Assembly (NCBI GenBank): GCA_963830495.1
Contig: CAWHMS010000004.1
Coordinates: 1 to 64,000, forward strand
Direction: 5' to 3'
DNA length: 64,000 nucleotides
DNA from: CAWHMS01 sp963830495
Lineage (GTDB): Bacteria; Actinomycetota; Actinomycetes; Propionibacteriales; Nocardioidaceae
Every line of letters begins with the position of its first letter. The stretch's first letter is position 1. The position numbers were made by a program, and so were the translations under genes. This document shows, piece by piece, positions 49,960 through 57,433 of the stretch. Under the pieces are notes generated by a model that made no database searches, was not told where the DNA came from, and saw only the letters and a list, made by a program, of their open reading frames with translations.

Positions 49960-51851
49960 ATCTCACTGTTCGCCGACGCTGGGGCCTGATGGCCGTGGTC
50001 GCGCTGGTCGCTCTGCTGGTGGCCGGAGGTTATCTGTGGCGCTGGGCCGCCACGCAGAGCGAGGCTGCGCTGCTCGTCGGTATCGCGCTGGGGCTGGTCG
50101 CGGTGGTGTTCGGCATCGCCTCCGGAGACGCGCGCACGCCGCTGCTGGTCGGTGACAACACCGGGTTACGAGTGCGGCTGGGCCGGGACTGGACCGGCAT
50201 CCCCTGGGGCCAGGTGCAGCGCGTCGAGGTGGCCGAGCGCGGCAGGCTGCGGGACGGACACGTCGCGGTGATGACGACGAGTGCGGCGGCCTCGCTCGAG
50301 GCGGCGCCGTGGCGCTCCCGGCTGGCCGCGACGATCAATCGCATGGTGTACGACGCGCCCTTCGTGGTGCCGTACGGTCCGACGACGGCGGTCTCGGTGG
50401 TCGACGTCGAGGCCACCCTGACCCGGCTGGCCGACGGCCGGGCACCAGTGGTGCGGGTCGACGTCGAAGCACCCGAGCCGCAGCCCACGGTGGAGCTCAC
50501 CGGTGAGGTCGAGGCAGCCGAGTCGCAGCCGGACAGGGACGGTGCCGGTCCGGACGACGTACGTGTGGGCGATGATGCGCGCGCTGACGAGCTGGCGGTT
50601 CCCGAGGCCGGCGCTCGTGACCGAGGCGAGCCGGAGCCGGCGCCCGTGGCCCCCGAGCCGCCCTTCGCCGTACCCCTCGGCTCCCGACCGGGACGTCGCG
50701 CGGAGGTCACGGTGCCGTATGCCGAGCCGGCGACGTTGGGCATGCTCGCGCTGTCGGAGCCGTCGGGCGACCCGGCGCACCGCGAAATACCGGAGTCCGA
50801 GCTCTTGCTCGGCCACGATGCAGCCTCCCGTGATGACCGGACGAAGTCGTCGTCGACGCGGGGCCATGGCAACGTGGCCTTGATCATCGACGCTACGACG
50901 GACATGTCGCGGCGGGCCATGAGTCGAGTACGGCGGCCGGCATCCGGAACCATGGTCGACAAGCCGACCGGCACGGTGGCCCTCGCGCCCGAGCCAGCTG
51001 ACGACGTCGGTGTTGTCGTGGTGCAGGAGGAGCCGGCAGTCACGCCGCTGCTGATCGGGGCTGAGTTGGCCCGTGCCCGTCACCAGCTCGGGCTCACGAT
51101 CGACGATCTCGCAGATCGCACCCGGATCCGGCCTTCGGTGATCGAGGCGCTGGAGGTCGACGACGTGGCGCCGTGCGGTGGCGACTTCTACGCGCGTGGC
51201 CATCTGCGCATGCTCGCCCGGGTGCTCGGCATCGACGCCGACAAGCTGCTGGAGACGTACGACGCCCACTTCGCCACCAACCCGGTGTCGCCGCGGCAGG
51301 TCTTCGAAGTCGAGCTCGCCAGCGGTACGACGGGCATGGTGCGCGGCACCCGCGGCGGCAGCAGGTGGGGCGGTCTCATCGCGGCCGTGCTGGTCCTGAT
51401 GATGGCCTGGGGCGTGGCGCAGTACTTCCTGGACGACACCGGTGCGCCGGACACCACGCGGGACACCACCGTGCCGCTGAACCCTGCCGGGCTCGGGTCG
51501 CCGGGCGTCGGCAACCCACCGGTCGAGCCGGAAACAACCGCGGAGCCCGCGACCACCTGGGTGCGGGTGACGGCCGTCGGCGGCGTGTCGAGGGTCTTCG
51601 TCAAGGACGCGTCCGGTGAGGTCGTGTTCCGGGGCGTGCTGACCGACGGCGAGCGGCATCGGGTCTCCGGAGAGTCACCGCTGATGGTCAGGGCCGGAGA
51701 CGGTGGGATCGTCCGGCTCGGGTCCGAGAGCGGCGGGCTGGGGTTGATGGGCGCTCCCGGGGAGCAGAGTCGCGAGAGGGTCAAGGCACCCACCGAGCGC
51801 GGCGGAAACGCCGGGAACGGCGGGAGCGGCGGGAACGCCGGCGACAACTGA
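49956..51851 (+). CDS. RodZ-like helix-turn-helix membrane protein with DUF4115
   Basis: 631 residues. Two N-terminal membrane helices (GLMAVVALVALLVAGGYLW; ALLVGIALGLVAVVFGIAS) and a PH-like part, a long acidic linker, then a RodZ-type HTH (LARARHQLGLTIDDLADRTR, FYARGHLRMLARVLGIDADK), one membrane helix (LIAAVLVLMMAWGVAQYFL) and a DUF4115 domain (WVRVTAVGGVSRVFVKDASG). The extra N-terminal part makes it a fusion of an ftsK-linked membrane protein with RodZ; RodZ links cell-shape machinery to the membrane. Confidence 0.85.
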   Translation: MNLTVRRRWGLMAVVALVALLVAGGYLWRWAATQSEAALLVGIALGLVAVVFGIASGDARTPLLVGDNTGLRVRLGRDWTGIPWGQVQRVEVAERGRLRDGHVAVMTTSAAASLEAAPWRSRLAATINRMVYDAPFVVPYGPTTAVSVVDVEATLTRLADGRAPVVRVDVEAPEPQPTVELTGEVEAAESQPDRDGAGPDDVRVGDDARADELAVPEAGARDRGEPEPAPVAPEPPFAVPLGSRPGRRAEVTVPYAEPATLGMLALSEPSGDPAHREIPESELLLGHDAASRDDRTKSSSTRGHGNVALIIDATTDMSRRAMSRVRRPASGTMVDKPTGTVALAPEPADDVGVVVVQEEPAVTPLLIGAELARARHQLGLTIDDLADRTRIRPSVIEALEVDDVAPCGGDFYARGHLRMLARVLGIDADKLLETYDAHFATNPVSPRQVFEVELASGTTGMVRGTRGGSRWGGLIAAVLVLMMAWGVAQYFLDDTGAPDTTRDTTVPLNPAGLGSPGVGNPPVEPETTAEPATTWVRVTAVGGVSRVFVKDASGEVVFRGVLTDGERHRVSGESPLMVRAGDGGIVRLGSESGGLGLMGAPGEQSRERVKAPTERGGNAGNGGSGGNAGDN

Positions 51852-51909
51852 CCACCGCACTCGTGATGCGTTCGACCGATCCACGGTCCAGTTCGTCGAG
51901 AATGCCGCC

Positions 51910-52182
51910 GTGCTGCTCGGCTACGCGCGCCAGGTAGAAATCCTCGGTGAGGCGGTCCATGCCCGGCAGGACGTCGGCACCGCTGTCGGCATCGTCATGG
52001 AGCGGTACAGGCTCAATCGCGATCGCGGGTTCAATTTTCTGGTCCACGCATCGAAGGGTCGCAATGTCAAAGTCCGCGCCATCGCGCAACAGGTCATCGT
52101 TGGCACGTTCCAACCCACCGCAGCCGAGGAAGAAGACAGGGAGCGGGCTAGCGCCTCGACCCTCCCTGGGCCACTGCCGTAG
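51910..52182 (+). CDS. Lone ANTAR domain, probably a GAF-ANTAR remnant
   Basis: 90 residues in the GTG-started frame: RQDVGTAVGIVMERYRLNRD, RGFNFLVHASKGRNVKVRAI is an ANTAR domain. In-frame sequence before the GTG (DAFDRSTVQFVENAAVLLGY) looks like the end of a GAF domain, so this is probably the tail of a lost longer gene, though a short ANTAR protein is possible. Convergent with the next gene. Confidence 0.55.
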   Translation: MLLGYARQVEILGEAVHARQDVGTAVGIVMERYRLNRDRGFNFLVHASKGRNVKVRAIAQQVIVGTFQPTAAEEEDRERASASTLPGPLP

Positions 52183-52960
52183 AGATATCCTCCAAGCTCC
52201 GAGGCAGAGATCGGCTGTTGACGCCGGCTTCGACGGTCGTGTTGCCAGTTCCGCGCTGGTCCTGTTCGTGGACCAGATCGGCCGCGATGTCATGCAGCTT
52301 GACGTTCGTGTTGTTGGACAGGCGCAGGAGGAAGCCGAAGGCCCGGTCATGGGTGATGTTGAGCCGCTCCATCATGATCCCAACTGCCTGACCGATGAGC
52401 GTGCGACTTCTCAGCCCTGTCTCCAGCTGCATGATTCGCTGAACCAGACTGAGCGTGACCGCAGCGTGAGCGGCGAAGAGTCGGGCGATGTCGACAGCCT
52501 CCGGCTCGAGCGACCCGCCCTGTTGCGAGTAGAGGTTGAGTGCTGCCCTCCACCCGGGCAGGTCGGTCAGCTCGAAGGACATCATCGACCCAACGCCGAG
52601 TGCGCTGGCCCGCGGAGCAAACTTCGGCCATCGCGTCTCGTCGAGCATGTGGGTGACGATGGTGAAGGGTTGGCCGCTGATGACGTCGTAGCACGGCCCC
52701 TCGCGGAGCTCGTACTGCAACTGGTCGACCCGGTAGGACAGCTCGCTGGTTGGTGCGAGCGTCCTGACCGGCTGGTCATCCTCGCGAACGGAGACGCTCG
52801 CGGCGTCAAATCCCGGCACTGACATGACTGCGGACATAGTGAGTGAGTCGAGGGTTGTCTCGACATCGAGGGTGTCGTCCAACTTCCCGGCGAGGTCCAA
52901 GAATGCCTCGTCAACGCGAGATCGGGTGCTCAATCTGCCCTCCCACATTGGGTAAATCAT
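52148..52960 (-). CDS. GAF-ANTAR putative transcription antiterminator
   Basis: About 270 residues. GAF domain (TLDSLTMSAVMSVPGFDAAS, ELREGPCYDVISGQPFTIVT, GVGSMMSFELTDLPGWRAAL) and ANTAR domain (LRSRTLIGQAVGIMMERLNI, AFGFLLRLSNNTNVKLHDIA). The ATG at 52960 is used; a TTG 8 bases after GGGAGGG (near 52934) is a good alternative. The same architecture as 7301-7987, about 40% alike by eye. Confidence 0.88.
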   Translation of the reverse strand: MIYPMWEGRLSTRSRVDEAFLDLAGKLDDTLDVETTLDSLTMSAVMSVPGFDAASVSVREDDQPVRTLAPTSELSYRVDQLQYELREGPCYDVISGQPFTIVTHMLDETRWPKFAPRASALGVGSMMSFELTDLPGWRAALNLYSQQGGSLEPEAVDIARLFAAHAAVTLSLVQRIMQLETGLRSRTLIGQAVGIMMERLNITHDRAFGFLLRLSNNTNVKLHDIAADLVHEQDQRGTGNTTVEAGVNSRSLPRSLEDISTAVAQGGSRR

Positions 52961-53256
52961 CTCTGACTTGAGAGTCAACGTGTGCCGAGCCGGACTCGAC
53001 GATGACTGTATCGGCGACCCGTCGGTCGAGACAAGCAACGGACGAGCGCGTGCTTCCAGGCACTTTCGGTGGGTTGAGTGGATGAACGATTGCGGGGTAG
53101 GTAAGGGATACGGCTCTTACCGTGCCGCGGAGTGGTTGCGGGCCGAGGTCCCGGCGTCGAGCAAGCGGCGTCGGGGCTGCCGCTCCGACGCCCGGCTCCG
53201 GCAGGTCCGGCCGATTCGGTGCGAGACCTGCCCCCGCTGCATACTGGGCTGAGCCC

Positions 53257-54729
53257 ATGAACAGCCCGCCATCGCTCAGGTCGCCCGCACGCGAGCCCCA
53301 CTCGCCCTCAGTCGCCCTTGTGACGCTCGGCTGTGCCCGCAACGACGTCGACTCCGAGGAGCTCGCCGCCCGGCTCGAGTCGGGCGGGTTCCGGCTGGTC
53401 GAGGACGCCGACGGCGCCGAGACGGTGGTGGTCAACACCTGCGGCTTCGTCGAGGCTGCCAAGCAGGACTCGATCGAGACCCTGCTCGGCGCCGCCGACC
53501 TCAAGCAGTCGGGTAGGACGCAGGCCGTGGTCGCCGTCGGCTGCCTCGCGGAGCGCTACGGCAAGGATCTCGCCGACAGCCTGCCTGAGGCCGACGCGGT
53601 GCTCGGCTTCGACGACTACCCCGACATCGCCGAGCGGCTCCGCGGCATCCTTGCGGGTGGTCAGCACGAGGCGCACGTGCCGCGTGACCGCCGTACGCTG
53701 CTGCCGATCACGCCGGTCGACCGGGCCGGAGCCGGGCGGACGGCAGCGCCCGGGCACGCGGAGTCCGCGCCGGACCTTCCGGTCGGACTCGCACCGGCAA
53801 GTGGCCCTCGAGCGCTGCGGCGACGGCTCGGGGGCGGTCCGGTCGCTCCGCTCAAGCTCGCGTCGGGCTGCGACCGGCGGTGCACGTTCTGCGCGATCCC
53901 CACGTTCCGGGGGTCGTTCGTGTCGCGGCGGCCGACCGACGTACTCGACGAGGCCCGGTGGCTGGCTGCGCAAGACGTACGAGAGCTCTATCTGGTGTCC
54001 GAGAACTCCACCTCCTACGGCAAGGACCTCGGTGACCTCCGACTGCTCGAGACCCTGCTGCCTGAGCTCGCGGCGGTCGACGGGGTACGGCGGGTGCGCG
54101 TCTCCTACCTGCAGCCGGCCGAGCTGCGTCCGGGGCTGGTCGAGGCGATCGCGGCCACCCCCGGCGTCGCGCCCTACTTCGATCTCTCCTTCCAGCACGC
54201 GGCCGCAAGCGTGCTGCGCAGGATGCGTCGCTTCGGGGACCCCGAGCGCTTCCTCGCGCTGCTCGACCAGATTCGTCGAATCGACTCGGCCGCCGGCGTG
54301 CGGAGCAACGTGATCGTCGGCTTCCCCGGCGAGACCGAGGCAGAGCTCGACACGCTGTGCGACTTCCTGGTCGCTGCGCGGCTGGACGTCGTGGGCGTCT
54401 TCGGCTACTCCGACGAGGACGGCACCGAGGCCGCAACGATGGCCGGCAAGCATGACGACGACGAGATCCGTGCCCGGGTCGAGCGGGTCACCGACCTGGT
54501 CGAGCAGCTGACCGCGCAACGAGCCGAGGAGCGCTGTGGCGAGCGGGTCGACGTACTCGTGGAGTCGGTCGAGGCCAACAGCATCGAGGGAAGGGCGGCT
54601 TGCCAGGGCCCGGACGTCGACGGCAGCACGACGGTGCGCGGCGTACCGACCGGCGTCGCCGTCGGTGACATCGTGACCGCCGTCGTGACAGAGAGCGTCG
54701 GTGTCGACCTCGTTGCGACCGTCGCCTAG
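53257..54729 (+). CDS. rimO: Ribosomal protein uS12 methylthiotransferase RimO
   Basis: 490 residues. Radical-SAM enzyme that methylthiolates an aspartate of ribosomal protein S12. The N-terminal UPF0004 domain has three cysteines (LVTLGCARNDVDSEEL, VVNTCGFVEAAKQDSI, VAVGCLAERYGKDLAD). The radical SAM motif is LASGCDRRCTFCAIPTFRGS, and a TRAM domain closes it. An insertion of about 60 residues lies before the radical SAM motif, usual in actinobacteria. ATG 53257. Confidence 0.95.
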   Translation: MNSPPSLRSPAREPHSPSVALVTLGCARNDVDSEELAARLESGGFRLVEDADGAETVVVNTCGFVEAAKQDSIETLLGAADLKQSGRTQAVVAVGCLAERYGKDLADSLPEADAVLGFDDYPDIAERLRGILAGGQHEAHVPRDRRTLLPITPVDRAGAGRTAAPGHAESAPDLPVGLAPASGPRALRRRLGGGPVAPLKLASGCDRRCTFCAIPTFRGSFVSRRPTDVLDEARWLAAQDVRELYLVSENSTSYGKDLGDLRLLETLLPELAAVDGVRRVRVSYLQPAELRPGLVEAIAATPGVAPYFDLSFQHAAASVLRRMRRFGDPERFLALLDQIRRIDSAAGVRSNVIVGFPGETEAELDTLCDFLVAARLDVVGVFGYSDEDGTEAATMAGKHDDDEIRARVERVTDLVEQLTAQRAEERCGERVDVLVESVEANSIEGRAACQGPDVDGSTTVRGVPTGVAVGDIVTAVVTESVGVDLVATVA

Positions 54730-54745
54730 GACGTAGGTTGTTGGC

Positions 54746-55369
54746 ATGTCCGAAGCCGCACCCCGGCAGAGCAACTGGAACGCGCCGAACGCGCTGACCA
54801 TGCTGCGGATCGTGCTGGTGCCGCTCTTCGGCTGGCTGCTGCTGGTGGACGACGGGCAGGACGTCTCGATGCGGGTCTGGGCCTTTGCTGTCTTCTTCGT
54901 CGCGATCATCACCGACAAGATCGACGGCGACCTGGCCCGCAAGCACAACATCGTGACCGACTTCGGCAAGCTGATGGATCCGATCGCCGACAAGGCGCTG
55001 ACCGGTATGGCATTCATCGGCCTGTCGATCATTGACGAGCTGTGGTGGTGGGTGACGATCGTCGTGCTGGGCCGCGAGTGGTCCATCACCGTGCTGCGGT
55101 TCTGGATCATCAGGTACGGCGTCATGCCCGCCAGCCGCGGCGGCAAGCTCAAGACGGTGCTGCAGGCGATCGCGCTGGGGGCATTCATCCTGCCGCTGCT
55201 CCTGCTCGATGGCTGGCTGGGCACGGTGGGCGAGGTGCTGTGGTGGGCGGCGGCGCTGGTCATGGCCGCGGCCGTGGTGGTCACCGTCGTCACCGGCCTC
55301 GACTACGTCAAGGAGGCGCTGCGCATCCGGCGCGAGGGACAGGCCGAGCAGCATTCCAACCCCTCATGA
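54746..55369 (+). CDS. pgsA: CDP-diacylglycerol-glycerol-3-phosphate 3-phosphatidyltransferase
   Basis: 207 residues. The CDP-alcohol phosphotransferase motif is complete: DKIDGDLARKHNIVTDFGKL followed by MDPIADK. Four or more membrane helices. Makes phosphatidylglycerol phosphate. The start of cinA overlaps its stop. Confidence 0.95.
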   Translation: MSEAAPRQSNWNAPNALTMLRIVLVPLFGWLLLVDDGQDVSMRVWAFAVFFVAIITDKIDGDLARKHNIVTDFGKLMDPIADKALTGMAFIGLSIIDELWWWVTIVVLGREWSITVLRFWIIRYGVMPASRGGKLKTVLQAIALGAFILPLLLLDGWLGTVGEVLWWAAALVMAAAVVVTVVTGLDYVKEALRIRREGQAEQHSNPS

Positions 55370-55932
55370 CTACCCCGCGAATTGCGGGGAGACGGCCCGC
55401 CTTCGGCGCCGCTGACGGGACAGCTGCCCGCAATTTGCGGGGAAGTGAGAGCGCGACGACCGAGCGGCTGCTGGAGATGCTGCGCCGACGTGGTGAGTCG
55501 CTGGGCACCGCCGAGTCGATCACCGCCGGACTCGTGGCCTCGACGCTGGCGATGGTGCCGGGCGCCTCGGACGTGCTCCGCGGAGGGATCGCCGCCTACG
55601 CCGAAGACCTCAAGGTCGACGTACTGGGTGTGGATGCAGCGGTCATCGCGCGCCACGGGGTGTACTCCGCCGAGTGCGCGGAGGCGATGGCGCTGGCCGC
55701 GCTCGAGACGCTCCGGGTCGACTGGGCCGTCTCCACCACCGGGGTGGCCGGGCCTGACGCGCAGCAGGGTCACCCGGCTGGCGAGGTGTACGTCGCCGCC
55801 GCCGGCGCCTCCCGCCCCGAGCTCGCGAGGTCCCGCCGGGTCGACCTCGCCGGCGATCGCAACGACATCCGGTCCGGGGCCGCGCTGGCGGCGCTGGAGC
55901 TGCTGGCCTCGATGCTGGCTGAGCACGCCTGA
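55366..55932 (+). CDS. cinA: Nicotinamide-nucleotide amidohydrolase (CinA C-terminal domain), extended N terminus
   Basis: 188 residues. The CinA_C domain (TERLLEMLRRRGESLGTAES, ITAGLVASTLAMVPGASDVL, GIAAYAEDLKVDVLGV, VSTTGVAGPDAQQGHPAGEV) deamidates NMN. Only the single-domain form is present. Residues 3 to about 26 (PRIAGRRPAFGAADGTAARN and on) are encoded by a REP-like repeat whose inverted copy lies just after the stop, so the N terminus was extended by repeat insertion. It remains in frame. Confidence 0.92.
   Translation: MTTPRIAGRRPAFGAADGTAARNLRGSESATTERLLEMLRRRGESLGTAESITAGLVASTLAMVPGASDVLRGGIAAYAEDLKVDVLGVDAAVIARHGVYSAECAEAMALAALETLRVDWAVSTTGVAGPDAQQGHPAGEVYVAAAGASRPELARSRRVDLAGDRNDIRSGAALAALELLASMLAEHA
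55371..55445. repeat. REP-like element, copy 1 (inside cinA)
   Basis: Begins TACCCCGCGAATTGCGGGGA, contains GGCCCGCCTTCGG and GACGGGACAGCT, and ends in a second CCCGCAATTTGCGGGG palindrome. Two palindromes flank a middle part. Confidence 0.75.
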
Positions 55933-55943
55933 CCCCGCACTTC

Positions 55944-56015
55944 GCCGCGAAATGCGGGAAGCTGTCCCGTCACAGGTACCGAAGGCGGGCCTTCTCCCCG
56001 CAAATTCGCGGGGTA
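55944..56015. repeat. REP-like element, copy 2 (inverted, after cinA)
   Basis: Read on the minus strand: TACCCCGCGAATTTGCGGGG, then GGCCCGCCTTCGG, GACGGGACAGCT and CCCGCATTTCGCGG. About 85% identical to copy 1 and opposite in orientation. Confidence 0.75.
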
Positions 56016-56158
56016 GTTCTATGGGTTGGCGGCGGAGTCGGGAAGAGGTGCGCACGGCGGGTTGTTGTGCGGGTCATGGCCGTCCGGCTGGGACTGGCCG
56101 GGTAGCCTGGAGAGCGCACCAACCGCCGACCACCCCCGATCCCGCGAGGAGCGACCCC

Positions 56159-56467
56159 GTGATCTTGGTACGTCAGCTGCTCGGCGAGGTCCTGCGGGAG
56201 CAGCGCCAGCGTCAGGGCCGCACGCTGCGCGACGTGTCGGCCGAGGCGCGGGTCAGTCTGGGCTACATCTCCGAGATCGAGCGTGGCCAGAAGGAAGCCT
56301 CGTCGGAGTGCCTGGCGGCGATCTGCACCGCACTGGATCTGCCGCTTTCCTACGTCATGGCCGAGGTGAGCGACGAGATCGCCCGGGTCGAGGCGAGCCA
56401 GGGTGCCGCGCTGGCCACGCTGCCGACCCGTGCGGTCCGCCCAGCGGTCACCAACGTCGCCGCCTGA
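56159..56467 (+). CDS. clgR: ClgR-type HTH regulator
   Basis: 102 residues. An XRE-type helix-turn-helix: LLGEVLREQRQRQGRTLRDV, SAEARVSLGYISEIERGQKE, SSECLAAICTALDLPLSYVM is nearly invariant ClgR. It activates clp protease genes in actinobacteria. GTG 56159 has GAGGAG 6-10 bases upstream. Its place after cinA is conserved in the phylum. Confidence 0.92.
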   Translation: MILVRQLLGEVLREQRQRQGRTLRDVSAEARVSLGYISEIERGQKEASSECLAAICTALDLPLSYVMAEVSDEIARVEASQGAALATLPTRAVRPAVTNVAA

Positions 56468-56495
56468 CCCAGCTCGGGCGTTCCGGGCGCCTCGT

Positions 56496-57329
56496 TCATG
56501 CGTGCTCCGGCTGGCAGTGCGGACACCAGAACGCCGTACGTGAGCGATCCGGGTTGTCGACCGCCGAGGCGCGACCACTGAGGCGCTCACGGTCGCGCTC
56601 GGTTGTGACCTGTCCCGTGGTGATCGCGGTGCCGCAGCGGCGGCAGGGCTGGCCGGCGCGTCGGTACACCCAGGTCTGCCGCCCACGTCGGGTGTCGCCG
56701 GTCGTGGTCTGCTCCGCCCGGTCCTTGTTGGCGTCGATCAGCGAGCGGGCTCGCTCGACCAGGCGGGACAGGTCCGGTACGTCGCCTACGGGCAGGGCCG
56801 GGTGCACTCCCACCACGAAGCACGCCTCACTGCGGTAGATCGTGCCGAGGCCGGCCAGGTTGCGCTGGTCGAGAAGCGCCTCGCCGATGGGGATCTGTGG
56901 TCGGGACAGCAGCCGGCGTACCGCCTCCTCGAGGGACCAGTCGGGCCCGAGCAGGTCAGGGCCTAGGTGTCCGACCACCGTGTCCTCGGCGTCGGCGGCC
57001 ACGACGTCGACGATGCCGAGCCGGAAGCCCACCGCGACCCAGTCGGCGTTCGTCAGGACCAGCCGGGCCTGGTGCCCAGGCGCCCGCCACGACGAACCGT
57101 GCCGATAGACGTGCCAGCTGCCTTCCATCTTCAGGTGCGTGTGCACGGTCACCTCGTCGAGTCGGGTGAGCAGGTGCTTGCCACGGCTGACCGTCTCGCG
57201 CACCGTCTGCCCCACCAGGTCTGCGGCCGCCAGCTGCGGCACCCTGAAGTCGCTGCCGGTCAACGGTCGCCCGCTGAGCGCCTGGTCGAGCCGCCGCGCC
57301 GTACGCCACACGGTGTCGCCCTCAGGCAT
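56496..57329 (-). CDS. nei: Nei-type DNA glycosylase/AP lyase
   Basis: 277 residues. Starts MPEGDTVWRTARRLDQALSG, where Pro2 is the catalytic residue after Met removal and Glu3 the partner. VHTHLKMEGSWHVYR and LLDQRNLAGLGTIYRSEACF (H2TH) follow, then a zinc finger (CRRCGTAIT, WCPHCQ). Removes oxidised pyrimidines. ATG 57329. Confidence 0.93.
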   Translation of the reverse strand: MPEGDTVWRTARRLDQALSGRPLTGSDFRVPQLAAADLVGQTVRETVSRGKHLLTRLDEVTVHTHLKMEGSWHVYRHGSSWRAPGHQARLVLTNADWVAVGFRLGIVDVVAADAEDTVVGHLGPDLLGPDWSLEEAVRRLLSRPQIPIGEALLDQRNLAGLGTIYRSEACFVVGVHPALPVGDVPDLSRLVERARSLIDANKDRAEQTTTGDTRRGRQTWVYRRAGQPCRRCGTAITTGQVTTERDRERLSGRASAVDNPDRSRTAFWCPHCQPEHA

Positions 57330-57433
57330 GCTCGGGCCTCTGCATCGACAGCGGTGTGGTCGTCGTACGTCGGCACCCTCTCGGCTGACCCCGCTGGCTT
57401 GCGGGGCGACGGTGTCGACCAAAGGATGGGTGC

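Noticed and set aside
53308..55293. 661-codon frame opposite rimO and pgsA
   Set aside because: Shadow of two certain genes.
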